In this document: in pieces, positions 7,528-16,534 of the stretch
Layout: each line of letters begins with the position of its first letter
How positions within the stretch are numbered: the first letter of the stretch is position 1
Assembly (NCBI RefSeq): GCF_042445055.1
Contig: NZ_CP170339.1
Coordinates: 1,984,001 to 2,048,000, forward strand
Length of the DNA stretch: 64,000 nt
Direction of reading: 5' to 3'
From: Falsihalocynthiibacter sp042445055
GTDB taxonomy: Bacteria > Pseudomonadota > Alphaproteobacteria > Rhodobacterales > Rhodobacteraceae
Notes under the pieces: model-generated
Databases searched by the model: none
Told to the model about the DNA's origin: nothing
Seen by the model: the letters and a program-made list of their open reading frames with translations, nothing else
Made by a program: the position numbers and the translations under genes

Positions 7528-8424
7528 TCAAGTTTGCGCTTCAAGGTGCGCAATCTCTCGGCGTACCCCCTGCGCCAACAGTTCGGCGAATTGGTTAAGC
7601 CGCTCCACCCGACGATCATCGATATGACGCACCAGATAGAAGCTCCGCGTCAGAGAAATCTCGTTCGTTAGTATGCGTTTCACATGCGGCGCAGAGGGAA
7701 TGGCAAAGTCATGCACCACCCCAAGCCCGCCCCCCGTGCGCACCCAGTTGAACTGTACCGAAACCGAGTTCGAGCCAAGCGTCACGCGCTCGGCACCCAC
7801 TTCGGCAAGGTAATCCAGCTCTTTGTCAAAGATCATATCGGGAATGTATCCGATCATGCGGTGGCCCTTTAGGTCCTCAACCGACCTTAGCGGCGGGTGC
7901 TGCGCCAGATACGCTTCACTCCCCGCAAGGTGCAGATGATAGTCCGAGAGTTTCTGCACCGTAAGCCGTCCCGCGTTAGGCGGGCTAACTGTTATCGCCA
8001 TATCCGCTTCGCGCTTGGACAGGTTAAACACTCTCGGAAGCGCCACGATTTGTACATCCAGCCCCGGATGATCGCGACATATTTCGGCGCATATCTGTGG
8101 CAAGAGGTAGTTCGCACAGCCATCAGGAGCCCCAATCCGAATAACACCAGACAGCCCCTGCGCCGCGCCGCGCAAATCCGCGACCGCCTGCCCGACCGCC
8201 TGTTCAGCCTGCGCCGCATGATCCACAAGGCGCAATCCTGCATCCGTCAGCGCGTATCCCTGTGGTGACTTTGCAAAGAGCGGCGTTTCAAGTTCCTGCT
8301 CCAGCCGCGCGATGCGTCGCCCGACCGTTGCCGCATCAATCCGCATCGCTTTCCCCGCGCCAGAGATGCTCTCGGCACGCGCAACGGCAAGGAATATGCG
8401 CAAATCATCCCACTTCAGTTCCAT
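7528..8424 (-). CDS. LysR-family regulator, divergent from the valine operon
   Basis: A 298-residue LysR-type transcriptional regulator. Residues about 4-63 form the winged helix-turn-helix (SISGAGKAMRIDAATVGRRIARLEQ), and the rest is a periplasmic-binding-like effector domain. It is transcribed away from mmsA with 123 bases between the starts, the classic arrangement in which a LysR protein controls its neighbour. Two inverted repeats with TGCA half-sites lie in that gap. The natural inference is a regulator of valine/isobutyrate catabolism; the inducer is not known. The ATG at 8424 is preceded by GAAGGG. Confidence 0.9.
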   Translation of the reverse strand: MELKWDDLRIFLAVARAESISGAGKAMRIDAATVGRRIARLEQELETPLFAKSPQGYALTDAGLRLVDHAAQAEQAVGQAVADLRGAAQGLSGVIRIGAPDGCANYLLPQICAEICRDHPGLDVQIVALPRVFNLSKREADMAITVSPPNAGRLTVQKLSDYHLHLAGSEAYLAQHPPLRSVEDLKGHRMIGYIPDMIFDKELDYLAEVGAERVTLGSNSVSVQFNWVRTGGGLGVVHDFAIPSAPHVKRILTNEISLTRSFYLVRHIDDRRVERLNQFAELLAQGVRREIAHLEAQT

Positions 8425-8454
8425 TTTCCGTTTCCCTTCGGTGCGTTGCGAGGA

Positions 8455-8510
8455 TTGCAAAAATGCAAAACACCTTTGTCACATTTCCTATATATCCCGC
8501 ATTAATGCAA
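8455..8510. promoter_or_regulatory. paired TGCA inverted repeats between the LysR gene and mmsA
   Basis: TTGCA-AAAA-TGCAA occurs at 8455-8468 and CCGCA-TTAA-TGCAA at 8497-8510, with the second containing the perfect palindrome GCATTAATGC. They share the frame NYGCA-N4-TGCAA and are offset by 42 bases, four helical turns. That suits one LysR tetramer occupying two sites. The second site ends 37 bases before the mmsA start. Confidence 0.6.
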
Positions 8511-8547
8511 TACTAGAGTGGCGCCAACACTAATGAAGGAGTCTCAA

Positions 8548-10047
8548 ATGACTGATCTCACACATTTCATCGACGGCAAGCACGTCCAAGGTACATCAGG
8601 CCGTTTTGCCGATGTCTTTAACCCTGCGACTGGCGAAGTGCAGGCACGCGTTCCGCTTGCTTCTAAGGAAGAGCTGGATGCAGCTGTTGCTTCCGCTGCC
8701 GCTGCTCAGCCCAAGTGGGCCGCAACCAACCCCCAGCGCCGCGCGCGCGTGATGATGAAGGCTGTGGACCTCATTAACCGTGACATGGACAAGCTCGCAG
8801 AGGCTCTCTCGCGCGAGCATGGTAAGACTTTCGTTGACGCGAAAGGTGACGTTCAGCGTGGCCTCGAAGTGATCGAATTCTGCATCGGCGCACCGCACCT
8901 CCTTAAAGGTGAGTTCACCGACTCAGCAGGGCCTGGCATCGATATGTACTCCATGCGTCAAGCACTTGGCGTTGTTGCGGGCATCACGCCGTTCAACTTC
9001 CCTGCGATGATCCCGCTTTGGAAAATGGGCCCTGCCCTTGCCTGTGGTAACGCATTCATCCTGAAACCGTCCGAACGTGATCCCTCCGTGCCACTTATGC
9101 TTGCGGAAATCTTCCAAGAAGCAGGCCTTCCTGATGGTGTTCTTCAGGTTGTGAACGGCGACAAAGAATCCGTTGACGCGATTCTTGATAATGAAACCAT
9201 TCAGGCCGTTGGCTTTGTGGGCTCGACACCGATTGCGGCCTACATCTATGAGCGCGGCTGTGCGAACGGCAAACGCGTTCAGTGCTTTGGCGGTGCGAAA
9301 AACCACATGATCATCATGCCCGACGCAGACCTAGATCAAGCGGCAGACGCTCTTGTGGGTGCAGGTTACGGCGCAGCCGGCGAACGCTGCATGGCGATTT
9401 CGGTTGCTGTTCCTGTGGGCGAAGAAACCGCTGACAAGCTGATCGAGAAACTCATCCCGCGCGTTGAGGCCCTGAAAGTCGGCCCATACACCGCTGGCGA
9501 AGATGTCGATTACGGTCCCGTTGTGACTGCTGCAGCCAAAGCTAACATCGAAGCACTCGTAGAAACAGGCGTTGCCCAAGGCGCAACTCTTGCTGTCGAC
9601 GGTCGCGGCTTTAGCCTCCAAGGCTATGAGGACGGCTTCTTTGTTGGTCCGCACCTCTTTGACCACGTCACACCAGACATGGACATCTACAAAAAAGAGA
9701 TCTTCGGCCCAGTTCTTTCGACAGTTCGCGCAGCATCCTACGAAGAGGCAATCGGCCTTGCGATGGATCACGAGTACGGCAACGGCACCGCTATCTTTAC
9801 ACGCGACGGTGACACGGCGCGCGACTTTGCGAACCGCATCAACATCGGCATGGTCGGCATCAACGTGCCAATCCCTGTTCCGCTCGCCTATCACACCTTC
9901 GGCGGCTGGAAAAAGTCGGGCTTTGGCGATTTGAACCAACACGGTACGGACGCTTTCAAGTTCTACACCCGCACCAAAACGGTCACATCGCGCTGGCCAT
10001 CGGGCCTCAAAGAAGGCGGCGAGTTCAACTTCAAAGCAATGGACTAA
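8548..10047 (+). CDS. mmsA: CoA-acylating methylmalonate-semialdehyde dehydrogenase
   Basis: The 499-residue enzyme belongs to the aldehyde dehydrogenase family and is most like MmsA, which converts methylmalonate semialdehyde, NAD and CoA to propionyl-CoA at the end of valine breakdown. Visible features are ITPFNFPAMIPLWK, FVGSTPIA and the catalytic cysteine in YGAAGERCMAIS. Length matches the family. The ATG at 8548 follows GAAGGAG; a GTG at 8518 is open but has no good site. The neighbours (acyl-CoA dehydrogenase, hydroxyisobutyryl-CoA hydrolase, mmsB) support the valine assignment strongly. Confidence 0.96.
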   Translation: MTDLTHFIDGKHVQGTSGRFADVFNPATGEVQARVPLASKEELDAAVASAAAAQPKWAATNPQRRARVMMKAVDLINRDMDKLAEALSREHGKTFVDAKGDVQRGLEVIEFCIGAPHLLKGEFTDSAGPGIDMYSMRQALGVVAGITPFNFPAMIPLWKMGPALACGNAFILKPSERDPSVPLMLAEIFQEAGLPDGVLQVVNGDKESVDAILDNETIQAVGFVGSTPIAAYIYERGCANGKRVQCFGGAKNHMIIMPDADLDQAADALVGAGYGAAGERCMAISVAVPVGEETADKLIEKLIPRVEALKVGPYTAGEDVDYGPVVTAAAKANIEALVETGVAQGATLAVDGRGFSLQGYEDGFFVGPHLFDHVTPDMDIYKKEIFGPVLSTVRAASYEEAIGLAMDHEYGNGTAIFTRDGDTARDFANRINIGMVGINVPIPVPLAYHTFGGWKKSGFGDLNQHGTDAFKFYTRTKTVTSRWPSGLKEGGEFNFKAMD

Positions 10048-10052
10048 AAACA

Positions 10053-10083
10053 AAAGGCCAGCGTTCAATCGCTGGCCTTTTTT
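10053..10083 (+). terminator. terminator after mmsA
   Basis: An 11-bp perfect stem (10053-10063 with 10070-10080) and T run follow mmsA directly. It separates mmsA from the rest of the valine genes, so read-through or a second promoter is needed for co-expression. Confidence 0.8.
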
Positions 10084-10165
10084 CAATGTGCTTTGCGCTT
10101 GCAAAACTTCTGTAACATTGAAAAACTAAACAGGCGTTCAATTCACGAGGTATGGAGGAAACCCC

Positions 10166-11314
10166 ATGGATTTTGCCCTCACTGACGAGCAATCCACTAT
10201 ATTCGAAATGGCCCATGCCTTTGGCCAAGAGCGCATAGCCCCGCATGCACGCGCGTGGGAGGCCTCAGGCGAAATCCCGAAATCCATCTGGCCCGAACTG
10301 GCCGAGCTTGGATTTGGTGGGCTTTATGTTCGCGAAGAAAATGGCGGCGCAGGGCTATCACGTCTGGATGCGACCTTGGTATTCGAGGCCCTCTCTGCCG
10401 CTTGCCCATCCGTTGCCGCAATGCTTTCCATTCATAACATGTGCGCGGCAATGATCGACAAGTTCGGCTCGGACGCTTTACGCGCCAAATATCTCCCGTC
10501 GGCGATCTCGATGGATCGATTGTTCGCCTATTGCCTGACCGAACCCGGCTCAGGATCAGACGCAGCGGCCCTCAAGACTCGCGCCGAGGTCACCGATGAC
10601 GGGTTTTCCTTGACTGGAACCAAGGCCTTTATCTCGGGCGGTGGCTATGCGGATGCCTATATCATCATGGCCCGCAGCGATGGCGAAGGCCCCAAGGGGA
10701 TTTCGGCAATGATCGTCGAAGACGGCACCAAAGGGCTCAGTTTTGGTGCGCTCGAGGATAAAATGGGCTGGAAGAGCCAACCCACCCGCCAAGTTCAACT
10801 GGATAACTGCAACATTCCCGCCGAGAACCTTCTCGGCGAACGCGGCCAAGGTTTCACATACGCGATGGCGGGACTGGACGGCGGACGTCTGAATATCTCG
10901 GCCTGCTCTCTCGGCGCGGCGCAGAATGCTCTGACGGCGACGCTTGCGTATATGGGCGAGCGTACCGCATTCGGCAAAACAATCGACCAGTTTCAAGCGC
11001 TTCAGTTCCGTCTTGCCGATATGGAAACGGAACTTCAGGCCGCCCGCGTGTTTCTTCGCCAAGCCGCGTGGAAACTTGATACTGGAGCCGCAGACGCCAC
11101 GAAATTCTGCGCCATGGCCAAGCGCTTCGTCACAGAAACAGGAAGCAAGACCGCCAACCAATGCCTACAACTTCATGGTGGGTATGGTTACTTGGCGGAC
11201 TATGGAATCGAAAAAACCGTACGCGATCTGCGCGTCCACGAAATACTCGAAGGGACCAACGAAATCATGCGAATGATCGTCTCTCGCGCGCTTCTATCGG
11301 AGCGCAACACATGA
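10166..11314 (+). CDS. acyl-CoA dehydrogenase, probably isobutyryl-CoA dehydrogenase
   Basis: A 382-residue flavin acyl-CoA dehydrogenase. It shows the YCLTEPGSGSDAAALKT flavin motif, the QFRLADMETELQAAR helix and the C-terminal EILEGTNEIMR segment that contains the catalytic region. In this operon the expected substrate is isobutyryl-CoA, oxidised to methacrylyl-CoA in valine degradation. The ATG follows TATGGAGGAAA. The stop overlaps the next start by four bases (ATGA), so the two are translated together. Substrate choice is inferred from context, not from residues. Confidence 0.92.
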   Translation: MDFALTDEQSTIFEMAHAFGQERIAPHARAWEASGEIPKSIWPELAELGFGGLYVREENGGAGLSRLDATLVFEALSAACPSVAAMLSIHNMCAAMIDKFGSDALRAKYLPSAISMDRLFAYCLTEPGSGSDAAALKTRAEVTDDGFSLTGTKAFISGGGYADAYIIMARSDGEGPKGISAMIVEDGTKGLSFGALEDKMGWKSQPTRQVQLDNCNIPAENLLGERGQGFTYAMAGLDGGRLNISACSLGAAQNALTATLAYMGERTAFGKTIDQFQALQFRLADMETELQAARVFLRQAAWKLDTGAADATKFCAMAKRFVTETGSKTANQCLQLHGGYGYLADYGIEKTVRDLRVHEILEGTNEIMRMIVSRALLSERNT

Positions 11315-12348
11315 GCCTTATCAATGCCCGCGTCGAAGGGAAAATCGGCCACGTCACGCTCACTCGCCCCAAGGCAATGAACGCGCTCTCCGAGGCAATG
11401 TTGGCAGAGCTCGCCCCCGTGTTGCGTGCATGGGCCACGGACGATGCCATCGCGCTTGTGGTCTTGGACGCCGAGGGCGAAAAAGCATTTTGCGCAGGCG
11501 GCGACATCGCCGAACTACACGGCTGGGGCACCTCAGGGAACGTCGACGCTGCGCGCGAATTCTGGCGAGATGAATACCGACTGAATGCCGACCTATTTGA
11601 GTACCCGAAACCACTGATAAGCCTGATGCATGGCTTCGTTATGGGCGGCGGCGTTGGTCTCGGCTGCCACGCCTCGCACCGCGTTGTTTGTGAGAGCACC
11701 AGCATCGCCATGCCCGAAAGCGTCATCGGCCTAATCCCCGACGTCGGCGGTAGTTGGCTCTTGGGTCAAGCACCGGGTCGTCTCGGAGAATACCTCGGCG
11801 CAACGGGTAAGCGCATGAATGCAGGAGACGCAATTTATGCTGGCTTCGCAGATGGTTACATCCCACAAGCAAAGTGGCCCGATCTGATTGAACGGCTTGC
11901 AGAAACCGGTGATTACACATTGGTGGAGCAGGCCTTTGAAACGCCACCCGCTGGCAAATACGAAGCAATGGCCTCAGAAATCGACGCGCACTTTGGCGGC
12001 GAAACAATGGGCGACATCATCCGCAGCCTCAGACACGAGGACACGGAATTCACCCGAGAAACGCTCGAAATCATTGCGCGTAATTCCCCCATTTCAATGA
12101 ACGCAACGGTCGAGCTGATCCACCGCCAACGCCGCTCGAACCTGACGATCTGGAGCGTCCTCGAACTGGAATATCGCTTCACCTATCGCGCAATCGACGA
12201 CACCGATTTCCTCGAAGGCGTTCGCGCTCGTATCATCGACAAGGACAACGCCCCGAAATGGCGCCACGAAAACGCGGAAGCGGTGCCGACGGTCCTCATT
12301 TCGCAGCTTCTCATGCCCCTCGGCGCGGCGAAGTTCACCAAAGATTGA
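11311..12348 (+). CDS. 3-hydroxyisobutyryl-CoA hydrolase
   Basis: The 345-residue product is an enoyl-CoA hydratase-superfamily protein of the size and pattern of 3-hydroxyisobutyryl-CoA hydrolase, which releases free 3-hydroxyisobutyrate. It has FCAGGDIAEL for the oxyanion hole, GFVMGGGVGLG, and PESVIGLIPDVGGS with the acidic catalytic position. It is longer than simple hydratases, which fits the hydrolase. Its ATG overlaps the dehydrogenase stop (ATGA), and mmsB starts 11 bases after its end. Methacrylyl-CoA hydratase itself is not in this operon. Confidence 0.9.
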   Translation: MSLINARVEGKIGHVTLTRPKAMNALSEAMLAELAPVLRAWATDDAIALVVLDAEGEKAFCAGGDIAELHGWGTSGNVDAAREFWRDEYRLNADLFEYPKPLISLMHGFVMGGGVGLGCHASHRVVCESTSIAMPESVIGLIPDVGGSWLLGQAPGRLGEYLGATGKRMNAGDAIYAGFADGYIPQAKWPDLIERLAETGDYTLVEQAFETPPAGKYEAMASEIDAHFGGETMGDIIRSLRHEDTEFTRETLEIIARNSPISMNATVELIHRQRRSNLTIWSVLELEYRFTYRAIDDTDFLEGVRARIIDKDNAPKWRHENAEAVPTVLISQLLMPLGAAKFTKD

Positions 12349-12359
12349 AAGGTCACATT

Positions 12360-13235
12360 ATGAAAATCGGCTTTATAGGACTAGGAAACATGGGTGGCCC
12401 AATGGCTGCCAATCTCGCGGCCGCTGGACACGATGTGACAGGCTTTGACCTCGTGGCTAACTATCCCGACGGCGTCACCAAGGCCGCATCTGCTAGCGAA
12501 ACCGCGCGCGGCCAAGATGTAGTGATCACAATGCTCCCAAACGGAGCCATTTTGCGATCAGTGGCCGATGAGATCATCCCAGCAATGTCCGAGAGCGCAT
12601 GTTTTCTAGATTGCTCTACGGTCGATGTCGAAAGTGCTCGCGCAGTTGCCGAACAAGCACAATCAGCCCAACTCCTAGCCGTTGATGCCCCCGTCAGTGG
12701 CGGTATCGGCGGTGCCTCCGCGGGCACGCTTACGTTCATGGCGGGCGGCTCGGATAAGGCTTTCGCCAAAGTCGCGCCTCTGTTTGAGGTTATGGGTCAA
12801 AAGGCTGTACACTGCGGCACTTCTGGCGCGGGCCAAGCTGCCAAAATCTGCAACAACATGATACTCGGCGTCACAATGATCGCAACCTGCGAAGCCTTTG
12901 CGATGGCGGACAAACTGGGGCTAGATCGGCAAAAAATGTTCGATGTGGTAAGCACTTCATCGGGATACAGCTGGAGCATGAACGCCTATTGCCCCGCACC
13001 GGGTGTTGGCCCTCAAAGCCCGGCAGACAACGATTACAAACCAGGTTTTGCGTCAGAGCTAATGCTTAAAGATCTGGGGCTATCCCAGCAGGCAGCCGAA
13101 AGTGTTAACGCAGACACCCCAATGGGCGCCCTCGCCCGCGCGCTCTATGCACAATTTGTCGAAAACGAAGACGGCAAAGGACGTGACTTCTCGGCAATGC
13201 TGCCTCGCTTTGAGAACCGCGACCGCTCAGACTAA
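12360..13235 (+). CDS. mmsB: 3-hydroxyisobutyrate dehydrogenase
   Basis: A 291-residue beta-hydroxyacid dehydrogenase that oxidises 3-hydroxyisobutyrate to methylmalonate semialdehyde, the substrate of MmsA. The sequence shows the GFIGLGNMGGPMA dinucleotide fold, the DAPVSGGIGGA substrate loop and GAGQAAKICNNM with the catalytic lysine. The ATG at 12360 lies 11 bases after the hydrolase stop, with AAAGGT just upstream. It closes the valine operon. Confidence 0.95.
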   Translation: MKIGFIGLGNMGGPMAANLAAAGHDVTGFDLVANYPDGVTKAASASETARGQDVVITMLPNGAILRSVADEIIPAMSESACFLDCSTVDVESARAVAEQAQSAQLLAVDAPVSGGIGGASAGTLTFMAGGSDKAFAKVAPLFEVMGQKAVHCGTSGAGQAAKICNNMILGVTMIATCEAFAMADKLGLDRQKMFDVVSTSSGYSWSMNAYCPAPGVGPQSPADNDYKPGFASELMLKDLGLSQQAAESVNADTPMGALARALYAQFVENEDGKGRDFSAMLPRFENRDRSD

Positions 13236-13549
13236 GCACTATAATTGGCGTTAAGGCTTAGCCTCCAATCCTGCGAAATACTTCTATGCCTTCGGCGAGG
13301 ATATTTTTAGCAAGAGGAAGTAACCAAAAATTAACCTTGCTCTGCAATCTTTTCACTACGGAACAGGCGGGGACGCCGATGGCCGTGCAAGGGGAAGATC
13401 ATTCTTCTTCGGGGGTGGGTCTTTACGGCCTGCCCCTTCCTCTTGCCCTAAATATCCAATTGCAACGGCAGCAAGAAGAATTGAACTTAACACTTATGAG
13501 CAGTCGTAGCCTAATAGCGCCAATTTACTGACGCGACGATATAACCTAG
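13236..13549. other. intergenic region after mmsB
   Basis: This 314-base gap between convergent mmsB and uvrA is AT-richer at its left end. I see no T-tailed hairpin. The only coding candidate is a 50-codon frame at 13379, listed separately with low confidence. Confidence 0.4.
13379..13531 (+). CDS. possible 50-residue protein, unsupported
   Basis: A short frame from the ATG at 13379 has GGCGGGG just upstream and would encode 50 residues containing GVGLYGLPLPLALNIQ and a Gln/Glu-rich helix. The frame is open from 13286. I do not recognise a family and there is no coupling to a neighbour. It may be spurious; it is listed because it is the only candidate in the gap. Confidence 0.25.
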   Translation: MAVQGEDHSSSGVGLYGLPLPLALNIQLQRQQEELNLTLMSSRSLIAPIY

Positions 13550-16411
13550 CTATTCAGCCGCAACCTTCCGTCCCGAGAGCATTGGCTTAAGGTACTGCCC
13601 TGTATAGCTCTCCTCGACTTTCGCGACCTTTTCGGGCGTGCCTTTGGCCACGATCTTACCGCCTCCGTCACCGCCCTCTGGACCAATGTCGATAATATGG
13701 TCCGCCGTCTTCACCACATCGAGGTTGTGTTCGATCACAACGACGGTGTTGCCCTGATCAACGAGCTCATGAAGCACTTCTAAGAGCTTTCGGACATCCT
13801 CAAAGTGCAAACCCGTGGTTGGTTCGTCGAGAATATAGAGCGTACGACCTGTTGAGCGTTTGGCGAGCTCTTTGGAGAGTTTAACGCGTTGCGCCTCACC
13901 GCCAGAGAGGGTTGTCGCCTGTTGTCCGACCTTGATGTAGCCGAGGCCAACCCTCATTAAGGCGTCCATTTTATCTCGGATGCTGGGAACCGCTTGGAAA
14001 AATTCTTGCGCGTCTTCGACGGTCATATCCAACACATCGGCGATGCTTTTGCCCTTGAATTTCACCTCTAGCGTTTCGCGGTTATAGCGCGCACCTTGGC
14101 AGGTTTCGCAGGTCACATAGACGTCTGGGAGGAAGTGCATCTCGATCTTGATAACACCATCTCCCTGACAGGCCTCGCACCGTCCGCCTTTCACGTTGAA
14201 CGAAAAACGACCCGGTTTGTAGCCGCGGGTTTTGGCCTCGGGCATGCCTGCGAACCACTCGCGAATTGGGGTAAACGCCCCTGTATATGTGGCAGGGTTG
14301 GAGCGCGGTGTGCGGCCGATTGCGCGTTGGTCGATATCGATGACTTTATCTAGATGTTCCAAACCCTGAATAGTCTCGCAGGGCGCAGGTGTCTGGCGTG
14401 CGCCGTTCAATCGCATGCTCGCAGTTTTGAAAAGTGTTTCGATGGTAAGCGTCGATTTTCCGCCGCCCGAAACACCAGTAACGCAAACGAATTGTCCCAG
14501 AGGGAACTCTGCTGTCACGTTCTTGAGGTTATTGCCAGTGGCCTTCACCACCTTCACCTTTTTGCCATTCCCTTTGCGGCGCACCGAGGGCACCGTGATT
14601 TCACGAGCGCCAGAGAGATACTGCCCCGTGATTGACGCAGGATCAGCGATGATTTCCTCTGGAGTACCTTTGGCAACAACCTGTCCGCCGTGAACGCCAG
14701 CACCTGGGCCGATATCGAAGACATAGTCGGCCTCGCGCACGGCCTCCTCGTCGTGCTCAACGACGATCACCGTATTCCCTTGATCTCGAAGGTTTTTCAG
14801 CGTGGTCAGCAGGCGTCCATTGTCCCGTTGATGGAGCCCGATTGACGGCTCGTCCAGCACATAGAGAACCCCCGTAAGGCCGCTGCCGATCTGGCTGGCC
14901 AGTCGAATACGCTGGCTCTCGCCACCGCTGAGCGTGCCTGAATTTCGGCTAAGAGTTAGGTAGTCCAAGCCAACGTTGTTCAAGAAACCCAGACGTTCGC
15001 GGATTTCCTTGAGGATCACACGTGCGATTTCGTTTTTCTGAACCGAAAGCGCTTCTGGCACAGCTTCACACCATGCCAGCGCCTCTCGGATCGACATCTG
15101 AACCACTTGGCCGACGTGTATTCCCGCGATCTTAACCGCGAGCGCCTCTTCGCGCAGACGGTATCCTCCGCAGGCACCGCATGGGCGGTTATTTTGATAG
15201 CGTTCGAATTCCTCGCGGATCCAGTTGGAGTCGGTCTCGCGGTAGCGCCGCTCCATATTTGGAATGACGCCTTCAAACGCGCGGGTGACTTCGTAGACGC
15301 GCCCACCTTCGTCATAACGGAACGGGATTTCTTCGTCGCCAGAACCATAGAGAAACACCTGTTGTACGAACTTGGGCAGGTTTTTCCACGCGGTGTTCTT
15401 GTCAAACTCATAATGCTTGGCGATGGATTCAATCGTCTGAAGGAAATACGGCGATTTCCCTTTGCGCCAAGGCGCGAGCGCGCCGTCATAAACCTTCAAT
15501 GTGCTGTCGGGCACCACGAGTCGTTCGTCAAAGAACAACTCCATCCCGAGGCCATCACAGGTCGGGCACGCCCCAAACGGCGCGTTAAACGAGAACAGAC
15601 GCGGCTCGATTTCGGGGATCGTAAAGCCGGATACGGGGCACGCGAACTTCTCGCTGAATGTGAACCTTTCGACTTCTTCATCGTCACGGGGAGCGGTTTC
15701 GAGAATGGCGATACCATCTGCCAGATCAAGCGCCGTGCGCAAACTGTCCGCAAGCCGTGTTTCCATGCCCTCGCGTACGACAAGCCGATCCACAACAACG
15801 TCGATATCGTGGCGGAATTTCTTGTCGAGCGTCGGCGGCGTATCCAGTTCATAGAACTCGCCATCCACCTTTACGCGCTGAAACCCCTGCTTGCGTAAGT
15901 CGATGAATTCTTTGCGGTATTCACCTTTTCGATCGCGTACGATCGGCGCAAGGAGATAGCCGCGTGTCCCCTCTTCCATGGTCATGATACGATCGACCAT
16001 GTCCTGCACTTGCTGGGCTTCGATTGGCAATCCGGTAGCGGGGGAATAAGGCGTCCCTGCCCGCGCGAAAAGCAAACGCAGGTAGTCGTAAATCTCGGTG
16101 ACGGTACCAACGGTCGAGCGCGGGTTCTTGCTGGTGGTTTTTTGCTCAATCGAGATCGCAGGAGACAGCCCCGAGATATGATCAACGTCGGGCTTCTCCA
16201 TCATATCGAGGAATTGCCGAGCATAGGCCGACAACGATTCGACATAGCGGCGCTGCCCTTCGGCATAGATGGTATCGAAGGCGAGACTTGACTTACCAGA
16301 GCCGGAAAGTCCCGTAATTACAACAAGTTGATCGCGCGGGATATCTACATCAATCGATTTGAGATTGTGCTCTCTCGCACCGCGGACTTCGATGTTTTTA
16401 AGCTCGGCCAT
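13550..16411 (-). CDS. uvrA: excinuclease ABC subunit A
   Basis: The 953-residue UvrA is the DNA damage-sensing ATPase of nucleotide excision repair. Both ATP-binding cassettes are visible (GLSGSGKSSLAFDT near the N-terminus and GVSGGGKSTLTIET in the second half), each with its LSGGE signature, and the zinc-finger cysteines appear as CPTCDG, CGACGG, CEACQG and CETCQG. Length is normal. The start has an AGGTGG-like site. A GAAC-N7-GAAC box at 16476 indicates LexA control as part of the SOS response. Confidence 0.98.
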   Translation of the reverse strand: MAELKNIEVRGAREHNLKSIDVDIPRDQLVVITGLSGSGKSSLAFDTIYAEGQRRYVESLSAYARQFLDMMEKPDVDHISGLSPAISIEQKTTSKNPRSTVGTVTEIYDYLRLLFARAGTPYSPATGLPIEAQQVQDMVDRIMTMEEGTRGYLLAPIVRDRKGEYRKEFIDLRKQGFQRVKVDGEFYELDTPPTLDKKFRHDIDVVVDRLVVREGMETRLADSLRTALDLADGIAILETAPRDDEEVERFTFSEKFACPVSGFTIPEIEPRLFSFNAPFGACPTCDGLGMELFFDERLVVPDSTLKVYDGALAPWRKGKSPYFLQTIESIAKHYEFDKNTAWKNLPKFVQQVFLYGSGDEEIPFRYDEGGRVYEVTRAFEGVIPNMERRYRETDSNWIREEFERYQNNRPCGACGGYRLREEALAVKIAGIHVGQVVQMSIREALAWCEAVPEALSVQKNEIARVILKEIRERLGFLNNVGLDYLTLSRNSGTLSGGESQRIRLASQIGSGLTGVLYVLDEPSIGLHQRDNGRLLTTLKNLRDQGNTVIVVEHDEEAVREADYVFDIGPGAGVHGGQVVAKGTPEEIIADPASITGQYLSGAREITVPSVRRKGNGKKVKVVKATGNNLKNVTAEFPLGQFVCVTGVSGGGKSTLTIETLFKTASMRLNGARQTPAPCETIQGLEHLDKVIDIDQRAIGRTPRSNPATYTGAFTPIREWFAGMPEAKTRGYKPGRFSFNVKGGRCEACQGDGVIKIEMHFLPDVYVTCETCQGARYNRETLEVKFKGKSIADVLDMTVEDAQEFFQAVPSIRDKMDALMRVGLGYIKVGQQATTLSGGEAQRVKLSKELAKRSTGRTLYILDEPTTGLHFEDVRKLLEVLHELVDQGNTVVVIEHNLDVVKTADHIIDIGPEGGDGGGKIVAKGTPEKVAKVEESYTGQYLKPMLSGRKVAAE

Positions 16412-16475
16412 AATCCACCTCTTAGGAACTTCTTAAGAGATAAGGCATAGGCTATCGCGTGCCAAGTAGATTTAG

Positions 16476-16490
16476 GAACATAAAGAGAAC
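16476..16490. promoter_or_regulatory. LexA box upstream of uvrA
   Basis: GAAC, seven bases, GAAC (16476-16479 and 16487-16490) is the direct-repeat LexA site known from Rhodobacterales and other alphaproteobacteria. It lies 64 bases before the uvrA start, a classical SOS gene. Confidence 0.75.
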
Positions 16491-16500
16491 ATTACTGACA

Positions 16501-16528
16501 AAAAGAAGGCCGGAGTTTATCCCCGGCC
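16501..16528 (-). terminator. terminator of lpd
   Basis: Read on the minus strand, a 6-bp GC stem (16523-16528 with 16508-16513) is followed by TTCTTTT, just after the lpd stop. Confidence 0.75.
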
Positions 16529-16534
16529 TACTGA

